The notes: generated by a model from the letters alone, not told the origin. Positions 35,252 to 43,943 are shown, counted from the first letter of the stretch. The stretch is 64,000 bases of DNA from Clostridiales bacterium (GCA_016933835.1 JAFGAC010000194.1:62001-126000), one strand, 5' to 3'. A program made the numbers and translations.

Positions 35252-36502
35252 ATGTATAAAGATTTTGGAATTAGCGAGAAATTGATAGAACTCAAAAATA
35301 AATGTGAACTTGAATTGAGAAGTACTTTTGAGGAATTAGATGTAATAAATGAATTCAATCAACTTAAAATTCTAAAGGCAATGCAAAAAGCGCGACTGTC
35401 AGACCAACATTTTAATTGGACTACTGGTTATGGCTACAATGATATAGGAAGAGAAAAAGTAGAAGAAATATATGCTGAAATTTTCAATACAGAAGATGCT
35501 CTGGTAAGGCCACAAATCGTTTCTGGTACACACGCATTATCCTTAGCTCTTTGGGGTGTATTAAGACCAGGTGACACGATGCTTTCTATTTCAGGAAAAC
35601 CTTACGATACTTTAGAAGAAGTAATTGGATTGAATGGTAATAATGGTTCCTCCTTAATAGAGTTTGGAATTAAATACAGTCAAATTGATTTGACTTCAGA
35701 AGGATATTTTGATTATATTCAAATAGAAAACCATATAAAATCAAACAGAATAAAAATGCTTTATATTCAAAGATCAGGAGGATACAGTTTTAGACCTTCA
35801 TTATCAATTGATGCTATAGAAAAAATAAATAGTATCGTAAAAAGCATTAATCCTTCAATTATCATAATGGTTGACAATTGTTATGGAGAATTCATTGATA
35901 TGAAAGAACCCACTGAAGTTGGTGCAGATTTAATGGCAGGTTCATTGATTAAAAATCCAGGTGGTGGTATTGCTTTAACAGGAGGGTATATTGTAGGAAA
36001 TAAAGACTTGATTACTCAAGTGAGTTATCGTTTGACTTCCCCTGGAATAGGCAAGGAAACTGGATTGACATTTGGTCAAACTAGACAAGTATTGCAGGGA
36101 TTATTTATGGCACCAAAAGTTGTGAATGGTGCATTGAAAGGTGCCATGCTATGCGGGGAAATGGGATTATCCCTTGGATTTGAAGTATCACCTCAAAAAC
36201 ATGATAAACGAAGTGACATTATACAAGCTGTAAAATTGGGATCTCCTGAAAAAGTAATCCAATTCTGTCAAGGGATTCAAGCGACAGCACCTGTTGATTC
36301 TTATGTAACACCTGAACCATGGGAAATGCCAGGGTATCATTCTCCGGTCATTATGGCGGCTGGTGCTTTTGTACAAGGTTCATCCATAGAATTAAGTGCA
36401 GATGCGCCAATTGAAGAACCTTTTGTTGTCTATTTTCAAGGTGGTTTGACATACGAACATTCTAAATTAGGAGTTTTAATGGGATATAATAGAATTCTAT
36501 AA
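35252..36502 (+). CDS. ynbB: YnbB-type PLP enzyme (methionine gamma-lyase family, aluminium-resistance protein)
   Basis: This 416-residue fold-type I PLP protein belongs to the family annotated as aluminium-resistance or methionine gamma-lyase-like, a regular neighbour of hfq in clostridia. Characteristic are RPQIVSGTHALSLALWGVLRPGD (binding the cofactor phosphate), VDNCYGEF with the aspartate for the pyridine ring, and SLIKNPGGG with the probable PLP lysine. The true substrate is not established. AGGAGG precedes the ATG. Confidence 0.85.
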   Translation: MYKDFGISEKLIELKNKCELELRSTFEELDVINEFNQLKILKAMQKARLSDQHFNWTTGYGYNDIGREKVEEIYAEIFNTEDALVRPQIVSGTHALSLALWGVLRPGDTMLSISGKPYDTLEEVIGLNGNNGSSLIEFGIKYSQIDLTSEGYFDYIQIENHIKSNRIKMLYIQRSGGYSFRPSLSIDAIEKINSIVKSINPSIIIMVDNCYGEFIDMKEPTEVGADLMAGSLIKNPGGGIALTGGYIVGNKDLITQVSYRLTSPGIGKETGLTFGQTRQVLQGLFMAPKVVNGALKGAMLCGEMGLSLGFEVSPQKHDKRSDIIQAVKLGSPEKVIQFCQGIQATAPVDSYVTPEPWEMPGYHSPVIMAAGAFVQGSSIELSADAPIEEPFVVYFQGGLTYEHSKLGVLMGYNRIL

Positions 36503-36636
36503 TTCTATGGAATTTGATACCAATTTAAACTTATTGAAACTACATTATAACTTATTTGTATATATGACGAAATTGTTGAATATTTAACTATAATCAGATA
36601 AAATGACAATGTATATTAAATATAAGGAGATGAATT

Positions 36637-37953
36637 ATGAATAAACCAATCTTATCAACTCATTTTGAGTCAAGAACACCTTCATCAGTAAGATTAGCAC
36701 AGATGAAGTATGAAGATCGAAAAATCAAACCAGAGGCAGTAATAAATGTCGGAATAGGAAATGTTTCTTTACCAACTAATCCTGCAATGATGAAAAGAAT
36801 GTTTAACCTTGATGCACCAGAAAGTCCTTTTAAAAATGGTATTATCAGATACTCAAGTACAGTAGGGTTTTCTGAAACACAAGATGCATTTAAAAACATT
36901 TTAGCATGTGAAGGATTTGATACAAGTAATTTACATGTACAAGTTACAGATGGCGGTTCTGCAGCAATGGAGCTATTATTGATTGGAACAAGTGGAGCTG
37001 CAGGAACAGAAGACAAACCATTAATGATGATTGATCCTGCCTATACAAATTATATTTCATTTGCTGAAAGAGTAGGGCGTGCTACAGTTACAGTAAAAAG
37101 AGAAATGACTGAAGATGGAAAATTCAACTTGCCTGAACTAAACATTATTGAAGAAGAAATTAAAAAACATAATCCAGGTGCATTATTAGTTATTCCTTAT
37201 GATAATCCTACTGGACAACTATACGACTATGACACAATGAAAGATCTTGCGAAGCTATGTGTAAAATACAATATGTGGATGGTAAGTGACGAAGCTTATA
37301 GAGAGCTTTATTATGAAGTTGAAAAACCATTGGTCAGCATTTGGGGATTGACTGATGCTGATGTACCAGGTATTGAAGGCAGAAGAATGAGCATTGAAAC
37401 AGCTTCAAAAGTATGGAATGCTTGTGGACTAAGAATTGGCGCACTAATTACCGACAATGCTGAATTCCACACAAAATCAGTAGCTGAGTATACAGCTAAC
37501 CTTTGTGCCAATGTTATTGGACAATATATTTTTGGTGCACTTGCACATGAAACTAAAGAAGAATTAGTTGAGTGGGTGACAGGTCTTAGAAATTACTATC
37601 AAAAGCAAATTATGACTGTTTATAATGGATTGAAAACTATGGAGCCAGGCTTGATTGTTTCTAGCCCTGATGCTTCAATTTACTCTGTAATTGATGTAAG
37701 AAATGTTGTCAAACCAGGATTTGATGCAACTGAATTTGTTCTATATTGTGCAGGTGAAGGTGCAATTGATATTGATGGCGTGAAAACAACATTACTAGTA
37801 GCTCCAATGAAAGGTTTTTACGATGTTAAAGGAAATGATTACAATCCAGGAAGCACACAATTTAGAATATCATTTGTAGAGACACCTGAAAATATGGCTA
37901 AAATTCCAGAATTATTTGTTAAACTATTGCGCGAATACGAAGCACAAAGATAA
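36637..37953 (+). CDS. Class I/II PLP-dependent aminotransferase
   Basis: This 438-residue fold-type I aminotransferase has the PLP features DNPTGQLYDY (asparagine), VSDEAYRELYY (aspartate, tyrosine), ETASKVWNACGLRIGAL with the Schiff-base lysine, and a C-terminal arginine in QFRISFVETPE for the substrate carboxylate. The amino-acid substrate cannot be read from the sequence. It stands alone, with AAGGAG before the ATG and a terminator shared with convergent lexA. Its codon use is slightly more regular than its neighbours', which may reflect high expression. Confidence 0.88.
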   Translation: MNKPILSTHFESRTPSSVRLAQMKYEDRKIKPEAVINVGIGNVSLPTNPAMMKRMFNLDAPESPFKNGIIRYSSTVGFSETQDAFKNILACEGFDTSNLHVQVTDGGSAAMELLLIGTSGAAGTEDKPLMMIDPAYTNYISFAERVGRATVTVKREMTEDGKFNLPELNIIEEEIKKHNPGALLVIPYDNPTGQLYDYDTMKDLAKLCVKYNMWMVSDEAYRELYYEVEKPLVSIWGLTDADVPGIEGRRMSIETASKVWNACGLRIGALITDNAEFHTKSVAEYTANLCANVIGQYIFGALAHETKEELVEWVTGLRNYYQKQIMTVYNGLKTMEPGLIVSSPDASIYSVIDVRNVVKPGFDATEFVLYCAGEGAIDIDGVKTTLLVAPMKGFYDVKGNDYNPGSTQFRISFVETPENMAKIPELFVKLLREYEAQR

Positions 37954-37967
37954 TTTATTAATATTAT

Positions 37968-38008
37968 AAAAAATAAAGGACTTCCATTTTGGAAATCCTT
38001 TATTTTTT
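37968..38008. terminator. Bidirectional terminator between aminotransferase and lexA
   Basis: A long A/T-flanked hairpin (AAAAATAAAGGA and TTCC on one side, GGAA and TCCTTTATTTTT on the other, with one mismatch) serves two convergent genes. Confidence 0.9.
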
Positions 38009-38022
38009 ATGAGTTTTATTAA

Positions 38023-38646
38023 CTACATAAATCTAAATACACCTCTTACAATACCTAGTATTTGCAAATCTTTTGTAAATATTGGGGACATTGTATCATT
38101 TTCTGGCTGTAATTTTATATATTCTTTTTCTCTATAAAAAGTCTTTACTGTTGCAGAGTCATCCAATAATGCAACAACAATATCACCATTTTTAGCATCA
38201 TTCTGCTGTTTGACTAAAACATAATCACCATCTAAAATACCTGCTTGAATCATGCTTTGTCCTGAAATGTTCAAAAGAAAATATTCGCCTGATCTCAGAT
38301 AATTTGAAGGAATAGGGAAAGTATCCTCAATATTTTCTTGTGCTAAAATTGGCTCTCCTGCTGCAACTCGTCCTACAACTGGGACATTAATCAACTCATT
38401 GTGATTAAGTATTCTATTTTCATCTATATATGTATTATCGATGACAATGGATCTTGTCTTTGTTGAATCTCTTTTTATATATCCATTCTTTTCGAGTCTT
38501 TGTAAATAACCATGGACAGTTGAAGTAGATTTTACTCCAATCCCTAAACAAATTTCTCTTACAGAAGGAGGGTAACTGTTGTCTCTCATAAATTCCATTA
38601 TAAAATCAAGAACATCTTTCTGTTTTTTAGTTAAATTTTTTGACAT
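38023..38646 (-). CDS. lexA: SOS regulator LexA
   Basis: LexA represses SOS genes and is self-cleaved when RecA is activated. The N-terminal winged helix (about 1-65) has LTKKQKDVLDFI and the helix pair YPPSVREICLGIGVKSTST. The cleavage site is AlaGly in GRVAAGEP, the active serine is in SGQSMIQAG, and the lysine is in ATVKTFYREK. Length 207 fits. The start is the ATG at 38646 with GGGGTGG upstream; an in-frame ATG at 38664 would include that site. Divergent from the yneA-like gene, with LexA boxes between. Confidence 0.96.
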   Translation of the reverse strand: MSKNLTKKQKDVLDFIMEFMRDNSYPPSVREICLGIGVKSTSTVHGYLQRLEKNGYIKRDSTKTRSIVIDNTYIDENRILNHNELINVPVVGRVAAGEPILAQENIEDTFPIPSNYLRSGEYFLLNISGQSMIQAGILDGDYVLVKQQNDAKNGDIVVALLDDSATVKTFYREKEYIKLQPENDTMSPIFTKDLQILGIVRGVFRFM

Positions 38647-38674
38647 AATAACCACCCCAAACATCTTTTTATTA

Positions 38675-38703
38675 ATTATACATTAATTAGTTGAAAAAAT
38701 CAA
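38675..38703 (-). promoter_or_regulatory. lexA promoter
   Basis: On the minus strand, TTGATT (38703-38698) and TATAAT (38680-38675) have a 17-base spacer. A near-match LexA box abuts the -35. Confidence 0.65.
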
Positions 38704-38714
38704 AACATTTGTTC
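38703..38714. promoter_or_regulatory. LexA box 1 (one mismatch)
   Basis: AAACATTTGTTC differs in one base from the Bacillota consensus GAACnnnnGTTC and touches the lexA -35. It fits autoregulation of lexA. Confidence 0.55.
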
Positions 38715-38723
38715 TATTTTATC

Positions 38724-38752
38724 TTTACAAAGAACATGTGTTCTATTATAAT
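38724..38752 (+). promoter_or_regulatory. Promoter of the yneA-like SOS gene
   Basis: TTTACA (38724-38729) and TATAAT (38747-38752) are 17 bases apart. A perfect LexA box lies within the spacer. Confidence 0.7.
38732..38743. promoter_or_regulatory. LexA box 2 (perfect)
   Basis: GAACATGTGTTC is a perfect 12-base palindromic LexA operator between the -35 and -10 of the yneA-like promoter. Confidence 0.85.
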
Positions 38753-38759
38753 ATAAATA

Positions 38760-38771
38760 GAACAAGCGTTC
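38760..38771. promoter_or_regulatory. LexA box 3 (perfect core)
   Basis: GAACAAGCGTTC matches GAACnnnnGTTC and lies just after the -10, near the expected transcription start of the yneA-like gene. Confidence 0.8.
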
Positions 38772-38789
38772 GCTGGGAGGGACAATATA

Positions 38790-39074
38790 ATGAGAATTAT
38801 CAATATGAAACGTTTTTTTATAAGCATGACACTACTATCACTAATTGCTTCAATGAGTATGAATTTAATATTCAGTACAATGATCAGTCATGGTGATGAT
38901 ATCAATACTTATATTAGCCATTCTGTAAGCAAAGGTGAAACTGTCTGGGATATTGCTGAAATTTATAATGATGGCAATGATATTAGGGATTTAGTTTATG
39001 AAATTGCTATAGAAAACAATCTAAACAATTTTACTATTAGACCTGGTCAAATATTGACAATTCCAACTAACTAA
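38790..39074 (+). CDS. yneA: YneA-like SOS cell-division suppressor (LysM protein)
   Basis: The 94 residues comprise an N-terminal membrane anchor (about 8-30), a short linker and a LysM peptidoglycan-binding domain (about 43-93: SVSKGETVWDIAEIY, then IRPGQILTIP). In Bacillus, YneA lies next to lexA, is induced by DNA damage and delays division. The same position, divergent orientation and two LexA boxes support that role here, although sequence similarity of such short proteins is limited. GGGAGGG precedes the ATG. It overlaps the convergent transporter gene by four bases. Confidence 0.82.
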   Translation: MRIINMKRFFISMTLLSLIASMSMNLIFSTMISHGDDINTYISHSVSKGETVWDIAEIYNDGNDIRDLVYEIAIENNLNNFTIRPGQILTIPTN

Positions 39075-40294
39075 TTGATTTTTTTCTTCAGTGCTATTAT
39101 GCTGCTTAATAATAAGCTGAAAATACCTAAACAAATAAATGCAACTGGCAATCCAAAAGTGTCGCTCAAATATCCAAAGAGTGGGGCGATTATAATAACA
39201 AAAACTGAACCAAATTGATTTTCAAGAGATAATACAGTAGCTCTTTCAGATTTGTTCATATAATCACTTGATAGATCAACAAAAATTGGAACCCTTGCAT
39301 CTTTAAGTACATATAGAACAAAGAATATAATTATTGTAATATATGGTAATCTAAAAATAATAGAAATTGCGATAATCAGTAATCCCAATGATTGTATTAT
39401 AAATGACTGATTCATTAATTTAATGGTACTATATCTATTTGTAAGTCGATAAACGTTCTTAGCAGATAAGGAACTAAAAATATAAAATACACCATAAATA
39501 ATTCCTAGGTATATTTTTATGCGTATTTCTGATTCAGTTACAAGCAGTAATAATAAAATAGCTTGTATATAATCTTTCATCGATCTAAAAATAGCATCAT
39601 ACGACGATGAGCTTATAACTGTTTTTAATAAAAATTTTTGTTTAAAAATTGATTTTAATGAGTCTTTAAAAATATTTATAAATTCAATAAAATTAAATTT
39701 AGATACTATTTGCTCATTCAAATAATTTGGATATGATAATATTAAGAAAAAATCTAATAAATATGGTACAATTGTCATTAAAAAAATCCATCGTGTTGAC
39801 GGTATATTTATTATTAATAGGATAGATAAAAAAGATGAAATAGATGAACCTATTAAAGAAAATGATCGTGTACGGCTATAAACAAAAGATTTTAATTCAA
39901 ACCAATTTCTTCTTTCTAAATAAGCAAGAATCATTGCTTTATGCGTACCTGATCTAAAAGCCTCTCCCAGTCCAAAAAACATCATGGCAATAACAAAATA
40001 TATGAAAGCATTTCCTATGAAAAAAAATGTGAAAGAAATGATGTAAAAAATAAAACATAACATCAGTTCGTTTTTTCTCCCGTAATGATCCGCTATTATA
40101 CCTGATGGTATTTCAAAGATATAAGTAATAGCTTCTCTTATAGCATATAGAATTCCAATTTGAAAAAGTGTTATTTGAAAAGAAAACAGATAAATAAGTA
40201 AATAGGGTTCGAAAAATTTCAAATTTTTTAATAGTCCATAAAATGAAAATTTAATTATTAATGGATCTTTTTTTATTTCTTTATATATATTCAT
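39071..40294 (-). CDS. MFS transporter
   Basis: This 407-residue membrane protein has about 12 hydrophobic segments, placing it in the major facilitator superfamily. The loop between helices 2 and 3 reads GIIADHYGRKNELM, the usual GxxxDRxGRR-type motif. The substrate cannot be told; this clade often includes drug-efflux or uncharacterised carriers. Its ATG overlaps the stop of the upstream tyrosine-recombinase gene by four bases, so the two are translationally coupled, an unexpected pairing. AAAGGA precedes the start. Confidence 0.88.
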   Translation of the reverse strand: MNIYKEIKKDPLIIKFSFYGLLKNLKFFEPYLLIYLFSFQITLFQIGILYAIREAITYIFEIPSGIIADHYGRKNELMLCFIFYIISFTFFFIGNAFIYFVIAMMFFGLGEAFRSGTHKAMILAYLERRNWFELKSFVYSRTRSFSLIGSSISSFLSILLIINIPSTRWIFLMTIVPYLLDFFLILSYPNYLNEQIVSKFNFIEFINIFKDSLKSIFKQKFLLKTVISSSSYDAIFRSMKDYIQAILLLLLVTESEIRIKIYLGIIYGVFYIFSSLSAKNVYRLTNRYSTIKLMNQSFIIQSLGLLIIAISIIFRLPYITIIIFFVLYVLKDARVPIFVDLSSDYMNKSERATVLSLENQFGSVFVIIIAPLFGYLSDTFGLPVAFICLGIFSLLLSSIIALKKKIN

Positions 40295-41397
40295 GATTTA
40301 TCCTTTGATGGATCTAATTCATAGTTAATGATTATATCCCGCTTTGAATTTTTTTTATGTGCTGAATAAAGCTGAGTAGTCGTAATATTGTCATGATCCA
40401 ATAAATTTTGTACGTCATATATTGAAAAGCCGAATTCAATTAAAGTACTTGCAGCAGTAGCACGGAGTTTATGTGGACTGTAACCATTGCTGCGTGGTTT
40501 ATCCAGTGCAATTGAAGTGTATTTTTTAACAAGTTGTCTAATACTTCTTTCGCTTAATCTTTTGTTCTGGATAGAAATAAACAGTGCATCTTCATCATCT
40601 GAATATTTACTTCTTTCATTTTCAATATAGTCTTTTATTGAGTTTTCTACTGATTTATTCAATGGCATTATTGATTCTTTTGATCGTTTTCTGAAAATCA
40701 CGAATTCTTTTCTAGTAAAATTAAAAGATGATATGTTCAATTCTTGCAATTCCTTTAATCGAAGTCCATAAGTAGTAAATAATAGTATAATTGCTTTATC
40801 TCTTAATTTAGTTTTATCCCAATATTTTTTTTCGCTTTCAGATAATCCATCACCAGTCTTGACAATATTTAAAAGACTGTTCAATTCTTCGACGTATAAT
40901 CTTTTAATTGCATCAGGTTGTGGTTTAGGCAATTTAATTGGATTTAAACCTTCAACTATATTTGAATTTATTTGCTCGTTTCTATATAAAAATTTAAAAA
41001 GTGAAGAAAGTGCCGATTTTTTTCTTGATAGTGCACGATTATTATTTTCATATACTGTCATTGAAATACCAGAATCTTTATAATAACGTGTACAGTAATC
41101 TCCTAAAAAAGTATTGATATCACGTGCTTTTAACGAATTAAAATCATCGAGACTTATTTTGTCAATGGAATCACCATTTATTTTATCAGTATTATTTATC
41201 AAATATTCACAAAAGAATTTGATATCATTCAAGTAAGCATATCTTGAATTAAGTGAAACTGCCCCTTTTAGATACGTAAAGTAATCTTTCATAAAATAGG
41301 GTAGGACACGCTCTATCTTCATTATTTTTTCAACTGTGTGGTGTTCTTTTGTTACTATGTTATCTGGTTTGGAAGATTTATTATGGATCTTTATCAT
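40291..41397 (-). CDS. Tyrosine recombinase with intact active site (XerC/D-like)
   Basis: This 368-residue integrase-fold protein has an N-terminal SAM-like DNA-binding domain (about 25-130) and a full catalytic domain. The residues are present: arginine in TYGLRLKEL, HKLR, the histidine in LLDHDN, and the nucleophile in TTTQLYSAH. I start at the ATG at 41397 with AAGGGTGA upstream. The frame runs back to an ATG at 41478, but that stretch encodes the terminator of the preceding gene. A recombinase of this type near lexA is common in clostridia, so I read it as chromosomal rather than as the integrase of an element. Confidence 0.85.
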   Translation of the reverse strand: MIKIHNKSSKPDNIVTKEHHTVEKIMKIERVLPYFMKDYFTYLKGAVSLNSRYAYLNDIKFFCEYLINNTDKINGDSIDKISLDDFNSLKARDINTFLGDYCTRYYKDSGISMTVYENNNRALSRKKSALSSLFKFLYRNEQINSNIVEGLNPIKLPKPQPDAIKRLYVEELNSLLNIVKTGDGLSESEKKYWDKTKLRDKAIILLFTTYGLRLKELQELNISSFNFTRKEFVIFRKRSKESIMPLNKSVENSIKDYIENERSKYSDDEDALFISIQNKRLSERSIRQLVKKYTSIALDKPRSNGYSPHKLRATAASTLIEFGFSIYDVQNLLDHDNITTTQLYSAHKKNSKRDIIINYELDPSKDKS

Positions 41398-41435
41398 TAC
41401 ATCACCCTTAATATCATTTATATTACTATTATAAC

Positions 41436-41464
41436 TAAAAAACCCCTCCAGTAGGAGAGGTTTT
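41436..41464 (-). terminator. Terminator of the ferritin-like gene
   Basis: The stem AAAACCTCTCC / GGAGGGGTTTT (minus strand, one mismatch) with a TACT loop and T run lies after the ferritin-like gene. It occupies what would be the N-terminus of the longer recombinase frame. Confidence 0.8.
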
Positions 41465-41480
41465 AAATAATTTAGCATGA

Positions 41481-41957
41481 TTATAACATGAGAGTTTTGT
41501 ACATCTGATTTTGCTGTGATTGCAAAACAAATTTAAGATGTTTCTTTTCTTCTTTTACAACAAATTTCATCTGATCTTTTGCTACATCAGGGAACATTTC
41601 TTGTAGTTCTCTTGCTAAAAGAAGGGTGTCTCTTTCTATTCTTTCAGCCAGCAGTAAAGCATTTTCTTTTACAAAACTCGCTTTAACTGCATCATTTCTA
41701 AAATAATTATATTTTATTAATGAGTCTACATAGTCAAAATCATCTTCATCCAACTCAATTGTAAGTTGCTGGTCTAAATCAGCCATAAGAGCAGTATACA
41801 TCTTCTGGTGGTTCAATTCATCATTAGCTAGTTTTACAAATACATTTTTAGCTTTTTCATCATTTACTTTCTCAGCTAAGTCAAAATAGAGCTTAGCAAC
41901 TTTTTCCTCTGATTCTGCTAATAATTTAAGTAATTCCATACCATTAAAACTTTTCAT
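41481..41957 (-). CDS. Ferritin-like diiron-fold protein
   Basis: This 158-residue four-helix protein has carboxylate/histidine repeats: EEKVAKLYFDLA then DELNHQKMY, and later AERIERDTLLLAREL with EEKKHLKF. It belongs to the ferritin/rubrerythrin fold without a rubredoxin domain. It is distinct from the copy at 17379 and is probably another oxidative-stress or iron protein. The start is the ATG at 41957 behind AAGGAGG; the frame opens 13 codons earlier. Confidence 0.8.
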   Translation of the reverse strand: MKSFNGMELLKLLAESEEKVAKLYFDLAEKVNDEKAKNVFVKLANDELNHQKMYTALMADLDQQLTIELDEDDFDYVDSLIKYNYFRNDAVKASFVKENALLLAERIERDTLLLARELQEMFPDVAKDQMKFVVKEEKKHLKFVLQSQQNQMYKTLML

Positions 41958-42061
41958 AATAAAATTCCTCCTTGTAATATTTAAAATCACTTTCATATAA
42001 TACCCATTTAAATATTAAAATATAGATAGTCTGTAAAATATTTTTATAAGAATCAATTCAC

Positions 42062-42090
42062 TTGATAGACGATACTATTTGTAATAAAAT
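42062..42090 (+). promoter_or_regulatory. Candidate promoter of the DUF2284 gene
   Basis: TTGATA (42062-42067) and TAAAAT (42085-42090) with a 17-base spacer lie upstream of a palindromic leader. Confidence 0.5.
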
Positions 42091-42112
42091 TAGTGAAGAT
42101 AAAGAATATTAA

Positions 42113-42146
42113 AACTATACCTTAAATGTATATTTAGGGCATAGTT
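42113..42146 (+). promoter_or_regulatory. Palindromic leader hairpin before the DUF2284 gene
   Basis: AACTATACCTTAAAT (42113-42127) pairs with ATTTAGGGCATAGTT (42132-42146), a 15-bp stem with one mismatch and one wobble and a GTAT loop. No T run follows, so it is not a terminator. It lies about 15 bases before the AAGGAG site. It could be an operator or an mRNA element. Confidence 0.45.
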
Positions 42147-42172
42147 AAAATGTGGATAAAAGGAGATTAATT

Positions 42173-42703
42173 ATGCTGTTTTCTAAAACAATTCTTTTCA
42201 ATGAATTTATATTGAATTATTATGATCCAATCACAGTTCATTCCTACTGTAAATCATGCAACCATTACAATTTAAATTATTCATGTCCAGTGCATTTGAA
42301 TCCAGTAATTGATAAATTGAAAAAATTTAATTATTTAACTGTATACGTATTTGAATATAATATCCCAGAATTTAATGACATTGATAATATTTATAATTCA
42401 ATTAGAAATTCTCTTGATAAGGAAATTTTAAATTTTGAGAGTATAATTGATGGAACCAGTTTGATTCCAGGAAGATGCTTACTTTGCAATCCATGTTATA
42501 AGGAGTTGCATAAACCTTGTCCTAAGCCTGATTTAATACGTTATTCTTTAGAAACAATAGGTTTTGATGTATCAAAAGTAATTGAGAATGAATTTCAAAA
42601 AAAATTGACATGGAATAAGGACAAATTGACATTAGTTTTTGGATTTTTAAGCAATGAAATACCTACTGATGAATTTCATTATAAGTATGAACAACAATAT
42701 TAA
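42173..42703 (+). CDS. DUF2284 cysteine-rich metal-binding protein
   Basis: This 176-residue cysteine-rich protein has YCKSCNHYNLNYSCP near the start and GRCLLCNPCYKELHKPCP in the second half. The spacing fits the DUF2284 family, predicted to bind metal or an iron-sulphur cluster in anaerobes; the function is unknown. The start is the ATG at 42173 behind AAAGGAG. It stands alone between its own promoter and a bidirectional terminator. Confidence 0.82.
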   Translation: MLFSKTILFNEFILNYYDPITVHSYCKSCNHYNLNYSCPVHLNPVIDKLKKFNYLTVYVFEYNIPEFNDIDNIYNSIRNSLDKEILNFESIIDGTSLIPGRCLLCNPCYKELHKPCPKPDLIRYSLETIGFDVSKVIENEFQKKLTWNKDKLTLVFGFLSNEIPTDEFHYKYEQQY

Positions 42704-42713
42704 TGATTAATAG

Positions 42714-42756
42714 TAAAAAAAGCTGCGTTATTATTTATTAATAACCAGCTTTTTTT
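42714..42756. terminator. Bidirectional terminator between DUF2284 and aldo/keto reductase genes
   Basis: An A-flanked stem (AAAAAGCTG and TTATT pairing with AATAA and CAGCTTTTT, small internal loop) with T run separates two convergent genes. Confidence 0.85.
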
Positions 42757-42778
42757 ATATTTACAAATATAAAACTTA

Positions 42779-43912
42779 TTATTTCTCAAATATTTCAACT
42801 ATTCTTTTTAGTTCGTCAATAATATGAATATTCTGTGGACATTTGCTCTCACATTCACCACATTCAACACAAATTGAAGCCCTATTTTCTTCTTTTGTAT
42901 ATGTTAAATAGTTATTTTTATACATTTCAAATTTTTCAAACATAAATGCATCATTTAAATATTTAAATGCACCAGGAATACTTACACCATGTGGACATGG
43001 CATGCAGTATTGACATGCTGTGCAATTTACCTGTATTTTTGATAGATACTTTTCTTTAACTTTGTAAACAGTTGAAATTTCATCTTTTGTTAAAGATTCG
43101 GCATCAGCATTTAATGTAAAACTAATATTTTCTTTCACTTGATCTAATGTGTTCATCCCACTGAGCAATAATGAAATTTCAGGATAATTCCACACATATC
43201 TTAAAGCCCATTCTACTGGAGAACGATTGGGATCCGCAGTTTTCCAAATTGATTCTATGTCAGCTGGAATATCAGTCGCAATACTGCCACCTCTCAATGG
43301 TTCCATTGCAATTACAGCCATCCCCTTCTCAGCTGCAAATTTTAGGCCCTCAATTCCTGCTTGATAATGATGATCTAAATAATTAAATTGAATCTGTGTA
43401 AAAGACCAATCATAAGACTCAACTATTTCTTTAAATAATGGCAATTCATCATGAAAAGAAAATCCCACATACTTGACACGACCATCTTTTTTAACTTCAT
43501 CAAGAAATTTGAAAAGATTGTTGGCTAGTAGATTATTATGCCAAGATCGAGCGTTTACAGAATGCACTAAATAAAAATCAATGTAATTCGTCTGAAGCTT
43601 TTTCAATTGTTCATTCAAATAGTAATCAAAATCTTCGTATTTATTTATTAACCAAGATGGTAATTTAGTTGCCAAATAAACTTTTTCTCTATACCCATCA
43701 TTCAATGCATTACCCACAACTATTTCACTTTCACCTTGATGGTATGGCCATGCTGTATCAACATAATTTATGCCATTGTCTATGCCATATCTGATCATCT
43801 CAATTGCTTTGAGCTCATCTATGGTTTTATCTTCCTTTACAGGCAGTCTCATTGCTCCAAAACCTAGTATTGATACTTCTTCTTCTGTTTTTCCAAATTT
43901 TCTGTATTTCAT
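42779..43912 (-). CDS. Aldo/keto reductase with C-terminal [4Fe-4S] ferredoxin domain
   Basis: This 377-residue protein has a TIM-barrel aldo/keto reductase domain (about 1-275): FGKTEEEVSILGFGAMRLP, YVDTAWPYHQGESE with the catalytic tyrosine, and the later NADPH-site strands. A ferredoxin-like tail follows with CTACQYCMPCPHG and CVECGECESKCP. This iron-sulphur AKR type is common in anaerobes, and the substrate is unknown. CAGGAGG precedes the ATG. It is divergent from ung. Confidence 0.92.
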   Translation of the reverse strand: MKYRKFGKTEEEVSILGFGAMRLPVKEDKTIDELKAIEMIRYGIDNGINYVDTAWPYHQGESEIVVGNALNDGYREKVYLATKLPSWLINKYEDFDYYLNEQLKKLQTNYIDFYLVHSVNARSWHNNLLANNLFKFLDEVKKDGRVKYVGFSFHDELPLFKEIVESYDWSFTQIQFNYLDHHYQAGIEGLKFAAEKGMAVIAMEPLRGGSIATDIPADIESIWKTADPNRSPVEWALRYVWNYPEISLLLSGMNTLDQVKENISFTLNADAESLTKDEISTVYKVKEKYLSKIQVNCTACQYCMPCPHGVSIPGAFKYLNDAFMFEKFEMYKNNYLTYTKEENRASICVECGECESKCPQNIHIIDELKRIVEIFEK

Positions 43913-43943
43913 AATATATTCCTCCTGGTCTTTATAATATACG

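Noticed and set aside
36503-36636. Regulatory RNA in the gap before the aminotransferase
   Set aside because: The 134 bases are AT-rich with only weak promoter-like hexamers and no stable hairpin.
36660-37016. Antisense open frame (118 codons) opposite the aminotransferase
   Set aside because: The real gene on the other strand has full PLP motifs; the antisense translation is low-complexity and unrecognisable.
40291-41397. Tyrosine recombinase as the integrase of a mobile element
   Set aside because: No adjacent tRNA, direct repeats, relaxase, phage or transposition genes; the neighbours are housekeeping genes and base composition does not change.
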